DNA of 64,000 bases from Nothophaeocryptopus gaeumannii (taxonomy: Eukaryota; Ascomycota; Dothideomycetes; Mycosphaerellales; Mycosphaerellaceae). This document shows positions 42,956 through 54,403 of the stretch, piece by piece. The stretch covers positions 1,426,001 through 1,490,000 of the forward strand of contig JASISA010000026.1 of NCBI GenBank assembly GCA_031771865.1, read 5' to 3'. How positions within the stretch are numbered: position 1 is the first letter of the stretch; each line of letters starts with the position of its first letter. The position numbers and the translations under genes are program-made. Under the pieces are notes generated by a model. The model ran no database searches, was not told where the DNA came from, and saw nothing but the letters and a program-made list of their open reading frames with translations.

Positions 42956-45900
42956 ATGTCAGTCCGTCGTAGTGGTAGGTCTCCGACGTTACCTGTCATT
43001 GATGGGCAAGAGAGCTTCGATGCTTTGGTGAAGGAGCTTTCTGTGTGAGTTGTCCGACTGAGCCCTGGCATTTCGCGCGCGTCGGCGGCAGCGCGTTTGC
43101 CAGCGATGAGTTTTGGCTGATGTTGCACTGCAGCTTCTTTGTACAGGCCATTGAGGCTCCTCACGAATGGGACGAGCTGCGAAGAGATGTCTACCCGGAG
43201 CTGCTGAGGCCGCTGGTTCGGTACTTGGTGGATGACGTGCAGCATGAGGCCATCGTGAGCGCGCTGCTGTAGGCGCCACCACGAGAAGCCACAGCCTGCG
43301 GAGGTACTGACGAGATTATAGCGCCCTCAAATGGCACTTTGACGAGCTTGAAGATGGGGACGACCGAGGCATCAATGAGACCAGAGGGCTGGCGTGCGAG
43401 CTGGTGGCGTGGTGAGCTCGAGAGATGCAATGCCTTGGGTCGCACGAACTGACTGGTTAGGCGTTTTATCGCTCACCTGACGCACCGAGAGACCATCGAC
43501 TACCTCTGTTCCGATCTTTCCGAGACTGGCAAAGATAGCTCACCTACCAATGGAGACCTCGAGGCCGCAGAGTACGATGACATCCTGGAAGAAGCGTCAA
43601 ACGTGCAAGCACCATTGCTGGAAAGTCCAAATCGGAACATGGAAGATTCCTTCTACGACGACGTCCCGAGAGAGTCTGCCAATACCGATGAGACCGACTT
43701 CGCAACGACATTCGCTGGGCTCAATGCACTGGAGATCGCCGCTGTCTCGGATGCTAAGAAGTTCCTGAGCCAAAGGTCCATTCAGCACATCATTGACGGC
43801 ATCTGGAAAGGCGACATTGTGTTCTGGGAAACGCTGAAAGCCCATTCTTGCAAGAAAGCCAAGGTCTATCGCAAGAGCCTGTCCGACCCGTATTGCCGAC
43901 TACGTGTTCCCTTGTACCTGAAAGCTTTTGAGGCCTTGTTCTTCGCAGGCTTCTTGGCCTTCTACTACGTTGTTTTGATACAGAAGCGCACGGAGTTTGT
44001 TACTGCACCAGAAGCGATGCTCTATGTTTGGCTGGCCTCATTCACATACAATGGTATCCTGATCGGCCCCAAAGCTCAACGACTTGGCTAATTCCTTCGC
44101 AGAGCTCGTCGAATTCTCGGACGCTGGTTCGACTTTCTATGCCACGGTAGGCCGTTGGGAGTCCGATTGCCCTTCATATGCCTCAGAATGCTGACTTGTA
44201 ACTCTTTACCTCGCAGGACTTTTGGTCTCTGTGGGACCTCGGCATCATCTTCGTTGGCTTTGCGTTTTTCATCGCGCGGATGGTCGGCCTGTCTCGAGAC
44301 GACGCTTTTATCACAGACACGGCATTCGACATTTTATCGGTGGAGGCACTGTTCCTTGTGCCTAGGTCAGTCACCATATACAATTGCGATGACTGCAACG
44401 TATTTACCCTTGGACAGGCTCTGCTCGCTCCTCAGTCTGCATCCTTACTTTGGCATGCTTCTCCCAGTACTGAAAGCCATGGCAAGTGGTTACTCTGTTG
44501 ATGCGTGCGCCTGCGCTGACGTGAAACAAGACAATCGACTTCCTAAAGTTTCTCTCGCTGGTCGCGATCTTGTACATCGGTAAGGGTGATGGCGTGATCA
44601 ATAACATAGAGAGTGGACTGACACAGCCCAGGCTTCTCAACGTGCTTCTCCTTCCTGGCAAGAGGGGCATACAGCTGGGGGCACATGAACTGGATATTAA
44701 TCAAGGTGTTTTTCGGATCAAGCTACCTTGGATTCGTGAGTAACACTGGAGTATCAAGTACGGCTGGAACGCAAGCTGACTGGGACTTGCAAGGATGTCG
44801 CTGAACAGGTCGGCTCACAACACCACGCATGAAGACGTAGCAGCATACTGACGATCCACAGATCTCGCCCATTTTGGGTCTCCCATTGATGTTAGTCTTC
44901 TGTTCACTAACTACATTTCTCCTTACCGGCGCATTGATCTCACTGCTCTCGAACAAATTGGATCAGGTATGTGCGCACGGACCATCTACTTGCTTCACGT
45001 AGCCGCCGAGACCATTGGCTGACAAGCTCTCTCGGGAAGGTAATGGAACATGCCCGCGAGGAGTATCTGGAAGTGTTAGTATTTGTATGCCGTGGCAGTA
45101 CATGTGCGTGGCTGACGGCGAAGTACAGCTATAGCGTATTCGTTCTGGAGGTAATGCTGGGCTGTGCGACTCATGACTCCGATGGCTGTACACTGACAAT
45201 ACCAGGCTTCGACGTCGAATCGATTGACATACTTCTACCCAGTCCTTGTGAGTGACCCCCCCTCGTCCCGAGAGAGGCATCGCCGCGGAACCCATGCACA
45301 TGCACCGCCTGGCATGTGATCGATGGAGGCCCGATGGACCTCCAAGACCGCCTGCGGTCAAAGCCAGTTCTTGCTACCGTGCCTCGAACCCAAACAGCTC
45401 ATGAACGAATCACTGATGCCGCATTGCGTTGAGGTGTTGGCACTCTGCAGACCAACAGTCGCGAAATTGGCCCAGGCTGCCTTGGTGCATCAGTCTGCTC
45501 ATGATCAGTTGCATTCGCTCCATATGTGTCTTCTTGTTCTGGTGTGGTCGGACGGGCTGATGTCTTTTTGCAGAACCTCCTGCCTCTCCTGCTTCGTCCT
45601 CTGCGGTTGGTGCTCTCCACACGACAACTCCGAACGACCCGCATTGTATTGCTCAAGGCCACTCACTGGCCACTCGTGGCTTTGATCCTCCTCTACGAGC
45701 GGGCGCTTAAGGCCCTTGACGATCGACGGGAAGCCGGCTCCTCCAAGCGGAACCTGAGTTCACCCACTTCATTGCGCCGCCCGTTATCCCGCAGGAGCGG
45801 CAAGGCCACTGCGAGTTTGAGGCCTTCTCCATTGGACACTCACCCGCGAGACGGGCGCATAACTGCGAACATCCCTGCACTTGTGCAACATCCGGCGCTT

Positions 45901-46005
45901 GATGAATCTCAGGCACTGGACGATGCAATGGAGACTTTGAAGGCGCAAGTCAAAACGCTATCTGATCTTCTTGCGAAAAAGACGCTCAAGGAGGAACGTA
46001 CATGA
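42956..46005 (+). CDS. YVC1: Vacuolar TRP-type cation channel (Yvc1-like)
   Basis: This is a calcium-permeable channel of the vacuolar membrane. Fifteen exons splice to 655 residues: 42956-43044, 43134-43268, 43322-43411, 43461-44053, 44103-44146, 44217-44365, 44418-44481, 44531-44579, 44632-44735, 44794-44808, 44862-44966, 45040-45074, 45129-45150, 45206-45247, 45574-46005. The cytosolic N-terminus leads to FWETLKAHS and LSDPYCRLRVPLYLKAFEA, then six helices with DFWSLWDLGIIFVGFAFF and VEALFLVPR. The pore region is MNWILIKVFFGSSYLGF, with ISPILGLPLMLVF after it. The post-pore helix VMEHAREEYLEVYSVFVLE only forms with a 22-nt exon. The C-terminus ends in a coiled coil. Intron 7 starts GCAAGT, a GC-AG intron; intron 9's donor is ordinary but the next (GTCGGC) is weak; intron 14 is long at 326 nt. 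Confidence 0.9.
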
Positions 46006-46735
46006 GAAATGTACTCTGCGAAAGCGCCCCTTTGCAGCGATTGTGAGGCCCGAAGTTTACTAGCCGGCTGCTGGCAAGCAAGCCGGGCTGATGAATGCCC
46101 CACCTGCAATCCTCCGACCAGCAGAAGCGCGCTGTGGTCCGTTAAGCGCGCTCTGGTGCAATGGCAAGGATTATGGCAGAGGGTCCACTGCGCCGTTGCA
46201 ACTATGACCATCGTCTGTTCCGCGCAATGGCTGAGTGTGATTCGGACCGCAGACGCTACGGCACTCGCCGCAGCCTTTAATCGTTGCCAAGGACCAGCCT
46301 GGCCGATAACTGAGTGCCCATGCTAAGCGGAGTTCTCGCTCCTCACAACTGCCATAGCCTTCGTGTCTCCGCCTGGCTGAGCACGCTATTGCTGCAGCTA
46401 CTTCCAGCTTCCGTCTGGGTAGTGGTGGAGCTTAATGATGAACTCTCGTGATCCTGGCAATCCTACGAGTGCAAGCCAGTCGACTAGGCTGTCATGCACT
46501 CGGTCCCGCAACGCCATTTCATGTCTGTGGACGACGCTGTTTCTTCATTGCTGTAACAATCGTGCACAACCGCTACCCGGTATCAACACTGCCTTTGATG
46601 CATTTTTGGCAACATTACATGAGTTGCCATTCCCTTGCAGTGCCTCATGACATCGGTCGCACATAGTTATATGTCTGCTCCTTCGGCCCCCCAGCTGCAC
46701 CTGAAATCAATCCTTCACGATCAGATCCATCGACA
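46006..46735. other. Intergenic
   Basis: No gene recognised. The channel gene's 3' end lies at the left, and the leader of the zinc-finger relic at the right. Confidence 0.5.
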
Positions 46736-47844
46736 ATGAGTTACCTTCCATCCGGATACCCTGAGAGAAGCCAGGCGACGATGAACGAATGGTCAAACTA
46801 CACCTTCGCAGCAATGCCTTCGACACCTTCCTCGAGCCAACTTCGTCCTGAGATGGGCGAAGTCGATAACGTTACCTATACGTGGCCGCCGATTTCAAAC
46901 TCATCCCAGGACCCCTACCCAAGCTCACAACCCATGGCTTGGGCTCCTGAACCTCCGCGCGGCCTTGGACTTGTCGAGCCTTCTCTTCAAACACCCACGC
47001 AGGCGTTGTTCGACGCCAGCTAAACGACCGCTCTCGGAACGCCAACGACCTGGCCTAGTCAGTCACAAGTCCTTTACCCCTCAGCGTCCTACTCAAATAC
47101 CGCGAGATGCGAGCCGGCTGTCCCTCAGACGTATGTGCTGGCGAGCGCGACGCCGATGGGTTCGCCGTGGGACTCATTACAGAACGCGTCTGCATCTTTT
47201 GCGACAGCGTACGATTCTCCTCCAGGTCGCTCCGACTACAGCGCGAGTTCACAGCCATCAGCTATTGGCTCATCGCCATACGCATTTTCGGATAGCTATA
47301 GCCAAGCGCCCAGTCCGCCATGCATCAAACTTGAGGAAGCGCTTGACGGCAGACCTCGTCTACACTCAGTCCCTGGACTGGAATCCTTTACTCGACCATT
47401 GCACGTCAATCCGGGCGATGTCTATGCGTCTCCACCCCTCTCAGCGGCGGAGCACCAATCAATGTCTTCTTTGATGGCAACAACGAAGATTGAAGAACAG
47501 GACGAGAAGCCATGCATTGCACGATCCGAGCGACCGCACGCGCGAAGAACCCTGTCTATGGAGGACACCCGCGTCGATTTTGAAGACATTCGAGCAAAAC
47601 GCGGCTTCACGACGCAAGCCAATTCTACATGCTCATGCGACAAGTGCGGGAAGCTTTTTCAACGAAGCTACAACCTTAAGGCACATTTGGAGACACACGA
47701 CCCTCACCGCGACCAAAAGCGTGAGCCTTCCCGACTTATACAAGAGCCTACCGCTGCTGACATCGTCTAGGTCCATGTCAAGGCGCGAAACTACTCGTGT
47801 CAACTTTGCAACTCTTCCTTTGCCCGCAAAGATACCCTCAGAAG
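46736..47844 (+). pseudogene. C2H2 zinc-finger transcription factor relic with two in-frame stops
   Basis: One reading frame runs from Met 46736 to about 47844. The N-terminal region is Ser/Pro-rich (MSYLPSGYPERSQATMNEW). A TAA at 47021 sits inside continuous low-complexity text (LFDAS, stop, TTALGTPTTWPSQSQ). Reading on, there is a further Ser/Pro region, an acidic motif (IKLEEALDG), then a good finger CSCDKCGKLFQRSYNLKAHL. A TAG at 47768 follows, then the start of a second finger, YSCQLCNSSFARKDTLRR, at a possible GTACGT donor. An intron around the TAG is possible (GTGAGC...CTAG) but breaks the frame. The second finger's His pair is not found downstream. Most likely a pseudogene. Confidence 0.6.
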
Positions 47845-50265
47845 GTACGTGATCTCCGTTGTTGAGCGCACTCCCGTTCATACCCTACATTCTATGTGAG
47901 GATCTCGGTTTTTGCAGATCCGCGGAGCTCGCCCACGGAATGGTGATCTCAGCGGTATGAAAGCGGATCCTCTTCAAGAAGTGCGTTCGCGCAAACGTTA
48001 TCTATACATAACCTGCATCAGAGTAGTCATCTGGCGCGACACGTGGTTGTGGTGTAACTTAATCGCCGATCGCTTCTTTACAGACATATCGATGACGGAT
48101 GTCCCCAACGACCAGAAGTACGAAAGCGATTGCAAAAGGCGCACGAAGGAGATGCGTTCCAGTCTTGACGCGTAGATACCCAACACAGTATTCGGAAGCT
48201 TTCCTCGGCGCGGCCGCATCGAGAATGGTATAAATGACCTCCTTCACGACATTTGACTTGGCGAGATTTGGGCGTAGGAGTTCGGCACCGGTTGAGCATG
48301 GGATATCGACTAGACAGACCAGTCAAGGAGACTAGCTATATCGGCAGGGACCAGGAGTTGGCGGGGAGCGTTGATCATGGAGCCCGGCAGCTGCTTTTGC
48401 TATACAGACGAACGGAGGGGGAAGAGGTATCCATGCCATTCGAAACCGGAGGCATTCATCATTGCATAAACCTTAGGCCTTTACGACTAATGACAGAGCA
48501 GCATCTGTTCGGAGTTGACCGCTAGCAGCATGCAGATTCGCAACTTTGAGCAGCGCCACCCGCATTCGCAGCTGAGATATGATCGCCGCATCGCAATTTG
48601 CACTTGTTAAATAGGTTACCACTGTGTCGGTATTTCTGCTCATCACCAAGCAAACAGAGAACACAAGAAGGAACAGAAAGAGGAGGTTACGTTGGAGGTG
48701 GATCACTCACAAGGTTCGTGGCAGCCGCACCGGGGGATCTAGTCAACGTCACGCTCGAGCGATGCTTGAGTCTAAATGACATCGGGTGAGATTGGTGCTT
48801 TGCCGACTGGTTCGTCGCATGTTAAGCGCCCGGGTTGCAGATGTTGGAATTTTGCAATTGGTTGTGAGGAGGCGACTTTGCGTCTACTGCATAGACTACG
48901 TGCCTACCCGCGGCGGGGTCTTTCATACCCTGTTTGTCCGTTTTGGGACGTAGAAAACGGCCCGTTGCATCACACCAACACGGTAAAGTCATTCGGGACC
49001 GAACACAGCCATAAGGGTTGAGGTTTTGAGGTCGCTCATTGGTAGGTTTGTCTTCGGTTTCGCTTTTGGTGTATACTGCTAAGTGTATCGCTAATTGGTT
49101 TTCGCATTCTTTCTCTTCGGACGAGTTGCGTACATTTCATGGCCTTGGCACTGACTGAACATTCAGAGTTGGCCGTGAGTATGCATCATCGTCAAGTCGA
49201 CACTTTGACTTCGTTGTACGGACTTCTCGCAGACACGCACCATCAAGTACAAGCGTCCTGGTCGGGGACCTATTGTTGGATGGTCGACGATCGAAAGCCT
49301 TGACTTAACAGGCATCTTGTTTCCAGGATGACCCTGACAACGCGCTATTGATGGTCTGGGAGCTTTTGAGACGGACTCTCACAAGCTCCCTGAGTAGTGC
49401 AACAACTTACGATTGACTTGCCCTATACAACAGATTATTACTCATCATCATGCCCGCAATTGCCCAGCTTCCTGCAGGAAGAGCGCTATGAAGGCTAACT
49501 TTTGGAAGGATGAAGGATGTGGATAAATGTCAAGGGGTTGACCGGGCCTACCGATGGCAAATGCATCGGATCGGTGGGAGCCATGTGCAACTCACACACT
49601 TACATACGCACGATCCTTTGATCTTCGTGGTTTTTCATGCAAGAGCGACCTCACACGTGTGACAGACGATAATGCACGCTCGACGAATCGAGTCACGAAA
49701 CGGGAAGAGCATGGCGTAAGTTGTGAAGACGGGTGTATTGTTCGTCCACCATTATTCGCATTCATGAGCTCGCTCTCAGGGACAAGGAATATCGCATTGA
49801 CCCGTACGGAACAAAGCTGCCTGGTCAACCTTCTCTTGATCTCGGCATCATGCCAGCAAGGCATCGGCGTCCGACTCGGCTCTGTCGACGTCGTCCAGGG
49901 GTAAAAAAGGGTTGGTCTGCCCGATCGTGCCGTCGCCGTTGCCGTGTCTCGCCAGGGAATCATGAGCACGCAGGTGGCCACGCAGGAACGAGTTGCGCAC
50001 GACGGCTTCGCTCGCTTCGAACAAGGATTTGACGAGCCGTTGCGCTGAACTCGACGCGGAACACTCTGTTTTCTGCGCTTTGATTGTTTGTTGGCAGTTG
50101 CCCACGTTTGTGGTCTCCATTTAAACTCGCATGGCGGGCTCGTCAGGTGATCACTGTGATTGCGGCCCACAGCGGTTTCATTCCCTCGTATTAAAAGTAG
50201 TTATGTCGGTTGGTGAGAAGGGAGGGGTAAGTTGAAATGCATGGTGTTGCGCTGGGACTTGCAAA
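47845..50265. other. 2.4 kb gene-poor stretch
   Basis: I see no supported gene. A minus-strand piece at 49848-50120 has protein-like composition (RLVKSLFEASEAVVRNSFLR) but ends in a TGA and has no partner exon. The rest shows short overlapping frames only. Confidence 0.45.
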
Positions 50266-50769
50266 ATGCACACTCACAATGGCGAGGCGGACACATGGGA
50301 GCAGGTCATTGGTGAGGTGTCGCGGTAGCAGCTCACTACCACGCAGAACATCTCCACGCCGACCGACACCTCGCAATCCACGCTCGATGGGATTAGCTCG
50401 CCGTCACATACTATGCCGGGATCTAAAGAGCAAGCGACAAGCATGGGCTCGGACTATACTCCGTTCTCTGAAGAGAGCCAAGAGAAGGCCTGGAATGGTT
50501 CGAGAGAAGGGAGGTATACCAGTCCGGCTGCTGCCCAGCTGCAACACACTGCGGTCTCGAGCATTGGCTCAGTGTAGCATACTGCTGAGAGCGAGAGCGA
50601 AGGGACAGTCGTCTGCCAGGCAAGAGCGATGACTCGCAGACAGAACTTGTCGGCATCAATCCTCCTTCATACCGCAAATGCCGTCGATGCAACCATGGTA
50701 CTGCGTAGCAGCACTCAACGGGAGACAGTCCTTGCGGTGGTATTGAGCCGAGTCGGCCGAGCAATGTGA
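50266..50769 (+). pseudogene. Unknown Ser/Thr/Gln-rich frame with two TAG codons
   Basis: A single frame of 167 codons from an ATG (MHTHNGEADTWEQVIGEVSR) to TGA at 50767 is interrupted only by TAG at 50326 and TAG at 50575. The text before and after each stop is continuous in style: GEVSR, stop, QLTTTQNISTPTDTS; and AVSSIGSV, stop, HTAESESEGTVV. Gln would suit both places. Towards the end an alternative frame shows CRRC-like residues. No family is recognised; the composition resembles the flanks of fungal transcription factors. Confidence 0.4.
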
Positions 50770-51367
50770 CGTTGATTTGGCGCTCTTTGGCACGTTTGCC
50801 GTACAGACGTTAGAAGCACCGAAACCCAAGGTCTTGCATGCGTTGTAAATGGGCCATCGGGATGTAGTCTTGTCTTGGTGTCTCAATACTGCCCTTGGCT
50901 CGGTGTTAACGAAGACGTGCTACCAAGACCGCCACGAGCGAAAAGAGCTTGGCTGCCGACAGCTCAGCTTTCCGCTTGCCGACTTCTGCATCGATGATCG
51001 ATGACCGATCCCGATGTATGGATTGCATTTCGCCGTCCCTTTCGCGATACGGAGATGCTGGAAATCGAGAGCGATGTCGACAAAGGTATTTGTCGTCCTT
51101 ACGAAGGGCAACTGCACGCATCTGAATGTCGCGAACGAGAGATCGAGGCGCTCTTGGCTGATGCACGGCTGACTTTACTGTGCTATGCAGGTAGTCGTGC
51201 CCACTCGGCTTTTTCCGAATCCTCCATCACACCGTAGTAGTAGTTAGCAATATATCGTTCTACGCGTCATTTCTCGCGCTACAATACCAAACCAGCCTCG
51301 GAGGTGTCGCTCAGGGTTAGTAGCCAGCTTAATTCGCGTTCCTTTGACGTCGTCGCCGCCGTCTACT
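50770..51367. other. Intergenic
   Basis: No supported gene. It ends in a leader-like stretch before the ATG at 51368. A run of TAG triplets (51236-51244) occurs at the left boundary of the next element. Confidence 0.4.
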
Positions 51368-52880
51368 ATGCCACCGAAGCGCAAGGCCGCGGCCTCGCGT
51401 AAAGCCCGAGAGAATGAAGAAACTGCTGCAGCACAGGCTAGTAAGCGTCGCAAGGGCAAGAGCAAGGTGACTACTAGGGCTACTGAGGAGCCTGAAGAAG
51501 AGGGTGAAGATGAAGACGCTGCGCAGCAGTCGCAGCTGGATAACCAGATATTGGATAGCATGCGAGAGCCTGCTAGCGCAGACGACGAGGAAGTAGTTGA
51601 TGCCAATAACGAGGACGTAGACGCGGAGCAAGAACGTGAGCAAGTAGACTATGCCTACCTTTGTCAGTACGTGATTGTCTGCGGTAATAAGCAACTGTAT
51701 GCAAAGGCGAATCCCCGAGCCCGCCGCTTCTACGGGCACTGGTTTTGCGATAAGTTTAGAGACTAGTTCAATAACTGGGGCCAAAGATATAATCCTGAAG
51801 ACTATTACGAGCCGGACGACGCCACGCTGGAGGCTACATATGAACGTTAGCCGAAGAAGGACGTTTATATAACGTATATGGAGGATGAGGGAAGGACACA
51901 ATACCTGGACGCACTCGCTATGCTAGATAGCTGGTACGATGACTACAAGAAGGGCTTGAAGATCACTCTCACTTGGTACGTGAAGGACAAGCGGCCGCCT
52001 GTTACACCTGCCGCACGTCGTGCTGGTGGTCAAAACGCTCCTCCGAGCTCTCAAAGAGTCACTGCTACTCAGCGCCAGCTCAATGACTATCGTCGGATGC
52101 GGCAAGAAGAACGAGACGCCGAGCAGTAGTCGCAATCAAACGCGCGTGGTCAAGACGGTAGTCAAGACGGCGGTCAATCGCAAGGCTAGTCGCAGGCTAA
52201 AGAAGGACAGCAGGATGAAGATAACGGCGATTACGGCGCACAGTTGAAGCGCGTGTAGGCGTGCAAGAAGCCTGACTGCATGAACTACGGTCAGTGGTGC
52301 TTCTATAGCGGTCCAGATATTCCGGAAAACCACACTCTTATATATAGAGAGGTTATGATCGACTGGGTAGGCGGAATTCGAGATAGTGACCGCAGGGCTC
52401 CGGACAATCGCGTGTCGTTGTTCAATCCAGGCCCAGCCAATATCTCCAAGATGTGGAAGCAAAAGAATCGAATGGTTAGAGCCCAGGTAACTGGCAATCC
52501 GTACAGCGCAAGGGCGAAGGCATCTGTCGCTATTGCCGCTCCGCCTGTGATCCAACAACAACAACATATATAATAATCCAGCGAAGGAGCCAGAACCGAG
52601 CATATCAAGCCCGTTACGCAGCTCGCAGCCGGACTACACTTTCTTCGACCCAAGGGACGAGAGACGGCTTTTCTTCGACTAGTTGAGACAGCGCTCCTTC
52701 TAGGACCAAAGGTTGGAGGATGTAGAGCATATTGAGCGTGTATTTGAAGATAAGGAGCTCAGGTTAAAGAGATATATGAATATAAGCTGCGAGAAGTGGA
52801 TAGATCTCGGGTTCAAGGAGGGAGAATGGGAGTATTGGCGGGCAAGCATAAAGAAGTACGATCGCGAAGGTCGGCTTTGA
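51368..52880 (+). pseudogene. Unknown protein frame with seven internal TAG codons and one +1 shift
   Basis: From ATG 51368 the frame reads MPPKRKAAASRKARENEET, a basic nuclear-type N-terminus, then an acidic stretch and folded-looking sequence (YVIVCGNKQLYAKANPRARR). TAGs occur at 51764, 51848, 52127, 52187 and 52256, each inside continuous text, for example FCDKFRD, stop, FNNWGQRYNPEDYYEP. A possible metal site CKKPDCMNYGQWC precedes DIPENHTLIYREVMIDWVGG. At a CAA repeat near 52555 the sensible frame moves by +1 and continues (PSISSPLRSSQPDYTFFDPR) through TAGs at 52680 and 52701 to a TGA at 52878. There is no internal TAA or TGA in the joined reading, although many CAA codons remain. I do not recognise the protein; a transposon-borne gene is possible, since a DDE transposase lies 400 bp downstream. 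Confidence 0.55.
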
Positions 52881-53302
52881 GCTTCGGTGAATTTTTGTAC
52901 AACCACGCAACGTAGGCATATTACGAAAAAGGGAACGGAGGATCCGATATATATATAGAGCCGAAATATAATTTTTCTGTAATGCATATATGATGTTGTG
53001 CGATGTTTTGGATGGGTATTGGCTGCTGAAGTCGAAGCTGAGAAATACGGATTTATGGCTCCGAGCACCTCCGAGCGAAATCCGGACAGCACCGATTCCA
53101 CGTCCTTTCGTTCTTTCTCGACAACGCGCTGTCCGTTGGGCTTTGGTCAGGACGGCTGCTTGTCTGTACGATCTTGGCATCGAGCGCTAGGCGGCTAGAG
53201 GCTGTTTTTGCGACGCTGGAGTCCTATAGAAGAGCCGTACTCCCGCCTAGGACCCATGGGGAGAGAAGGTCGAGAAATCGGTAGAATTTTGTAAGAGGGC
53301 AG
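52881..53302. other. Non-coding between unknown frame and transposase
   Basis: AT-rich near 52950-52990 with TATA words; no coding signal. The presumed left end of the transposon falls near 53216. Confidence 0.4.
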
Positions 53303-54403
53303 CTAATTATGATATCCGCAGGCCCAGAACCAAGCAGGGGCATGTTCAGCTGTATCAACTTGCTGGATTGCATGCTGTATAAAGTGTCCAAACGTCTCAT
53401 ATGCTACAGCCTCTTTGTAGTGCTTTCTAATCCATGCCTTTAAAGAATTGAAGGACATCTCGATAGGGTTGAGGTCCGGTGAGTAAGGAGGCAGATATCT
53501 CAATATGATATCGTGTTGGTCGCATAGATCTTGTACTCGTAGACTGTGATGAATAGACGCGTTGTCCATTACAAGAAACATGCCAGGCTCTAGTTGTTTG
53601 AGGACAAAGAACTCCAGCTAGTCTTCGAAGTCGACTTGCTTAATAGATCCTTGATATATCAAAGGATCGTCTAGGTAGCCGTTTGAAGTGATAGCCGGCA
53701 AAAGAGACCATCTTTTTGAGCGCTTAGATCCACCTAGATCTTTGCAAGGCGTGTTAACTGCAGAGTAGCCGTATTTGCGCCAGCCGGTGCGCTCGTTCGA
53801 CGCACTCTCGTCCACAGCACAGACTCGCTTCATAGGCATGCCCTTTTGTAGGTATTTGAAGCTGTCTCGCACCTCCTCATTCCTCTCTAGGGCTACCCTC
53901 TGCGCCTTCTTCCTTGAAAAGTTCCTTCTCTTTATAGTCCTGCTAATAGTGGATTCGGTCACGATAATGTCGAATTCGTCGTATACAAACCAGACAATCT
54001 CGTCTAGATAGGCGGTGGGCTTGTCCTTGAGGAAGGCGATTACTAGGTCCTCTTGCTCGATCGAGAGGGCGCGCTGGGGCCCCTTCTTCGCGAAAGTCGG
54101 GTACGGCTCGTTGAATAGACTAATATTAGTCTTTAGTTTGTTAATGCAGCGCCTGCTGATGTTGGTACTACGTGCAGCGCCTCTGTTTGAGAGTCCCTCT
54201 GCCCAGAGGTCCTTCAGCTGCTGGATTTGGTCCGGAGGCACCTGGTTTTTGGCCGGCAACGCGTGCTTCTGCCCTTTTCACTGCTCAGGCTCTTTACCGC
54301 GGATACGTAGGAGGTTGCTCATGATATTAGGACGCGTAAATATAGTGTAGATGTGCTGTATGGACGTGTTTTATTACAAAGTAGCTATCTAGTAGGACTC
54401 GAA
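53216..54403 (-). mobile_element. Tc1/mariner-like DNA transposon, tentative ends
   Basis: The element is defined by the DDE transposase frame. Tentative ends are the words gagtcctatagaagagc at the left and the inverse of gagtcctactagatagc at the right, a weak inverted match of about 17 bp with differences. No extended inverted repeat or clear TA duplication is visible, so true ends may differ or be eroded. The length, about 1.2 kb, suits this class. Confidence 0.35.
53303..54259 (-). pseudogene. Tc1/mariner (IS630) DDE transposase with one in-frame TAG
   Basis: The minus-strand frame of about 318 codons starts MPAKNQVPPDQIQQLKDLW, with an N-terminal helix-turn-helix region, then a second DNA-binding part (STISRTIKRRNFSRKKAQR). 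The catalytic domain has the first Asp in CAVDESASNE, the second in FLVMDNASIHHS and a Glu in YSPDLNPIEMSFNSLK. The last two acids are 34 residues apart, the D34E spacing of this superfamily. The only flaw is TAG at 53618-53620 between VDFED and LEFFVLKQLEPG. A Trp or Gln there would restore the frame. Everything else, including the triad, is intact, so decay is recent, or the codon is read through. Confidence 0.8.

Noticed and set aside
47718..47770. Intron GTGAGC...CTAG removing the TAG of the zinc-finger relic
   Set aside because: Its length shifts the frame so that the second finger would be lost; kept as an open alternative but not modelled.
49592..50170. Minus-strand 192-codon frame
   Set aside because: Cys/Arg/Ser-biased shadow of another frame, no domain and no plausible start context.
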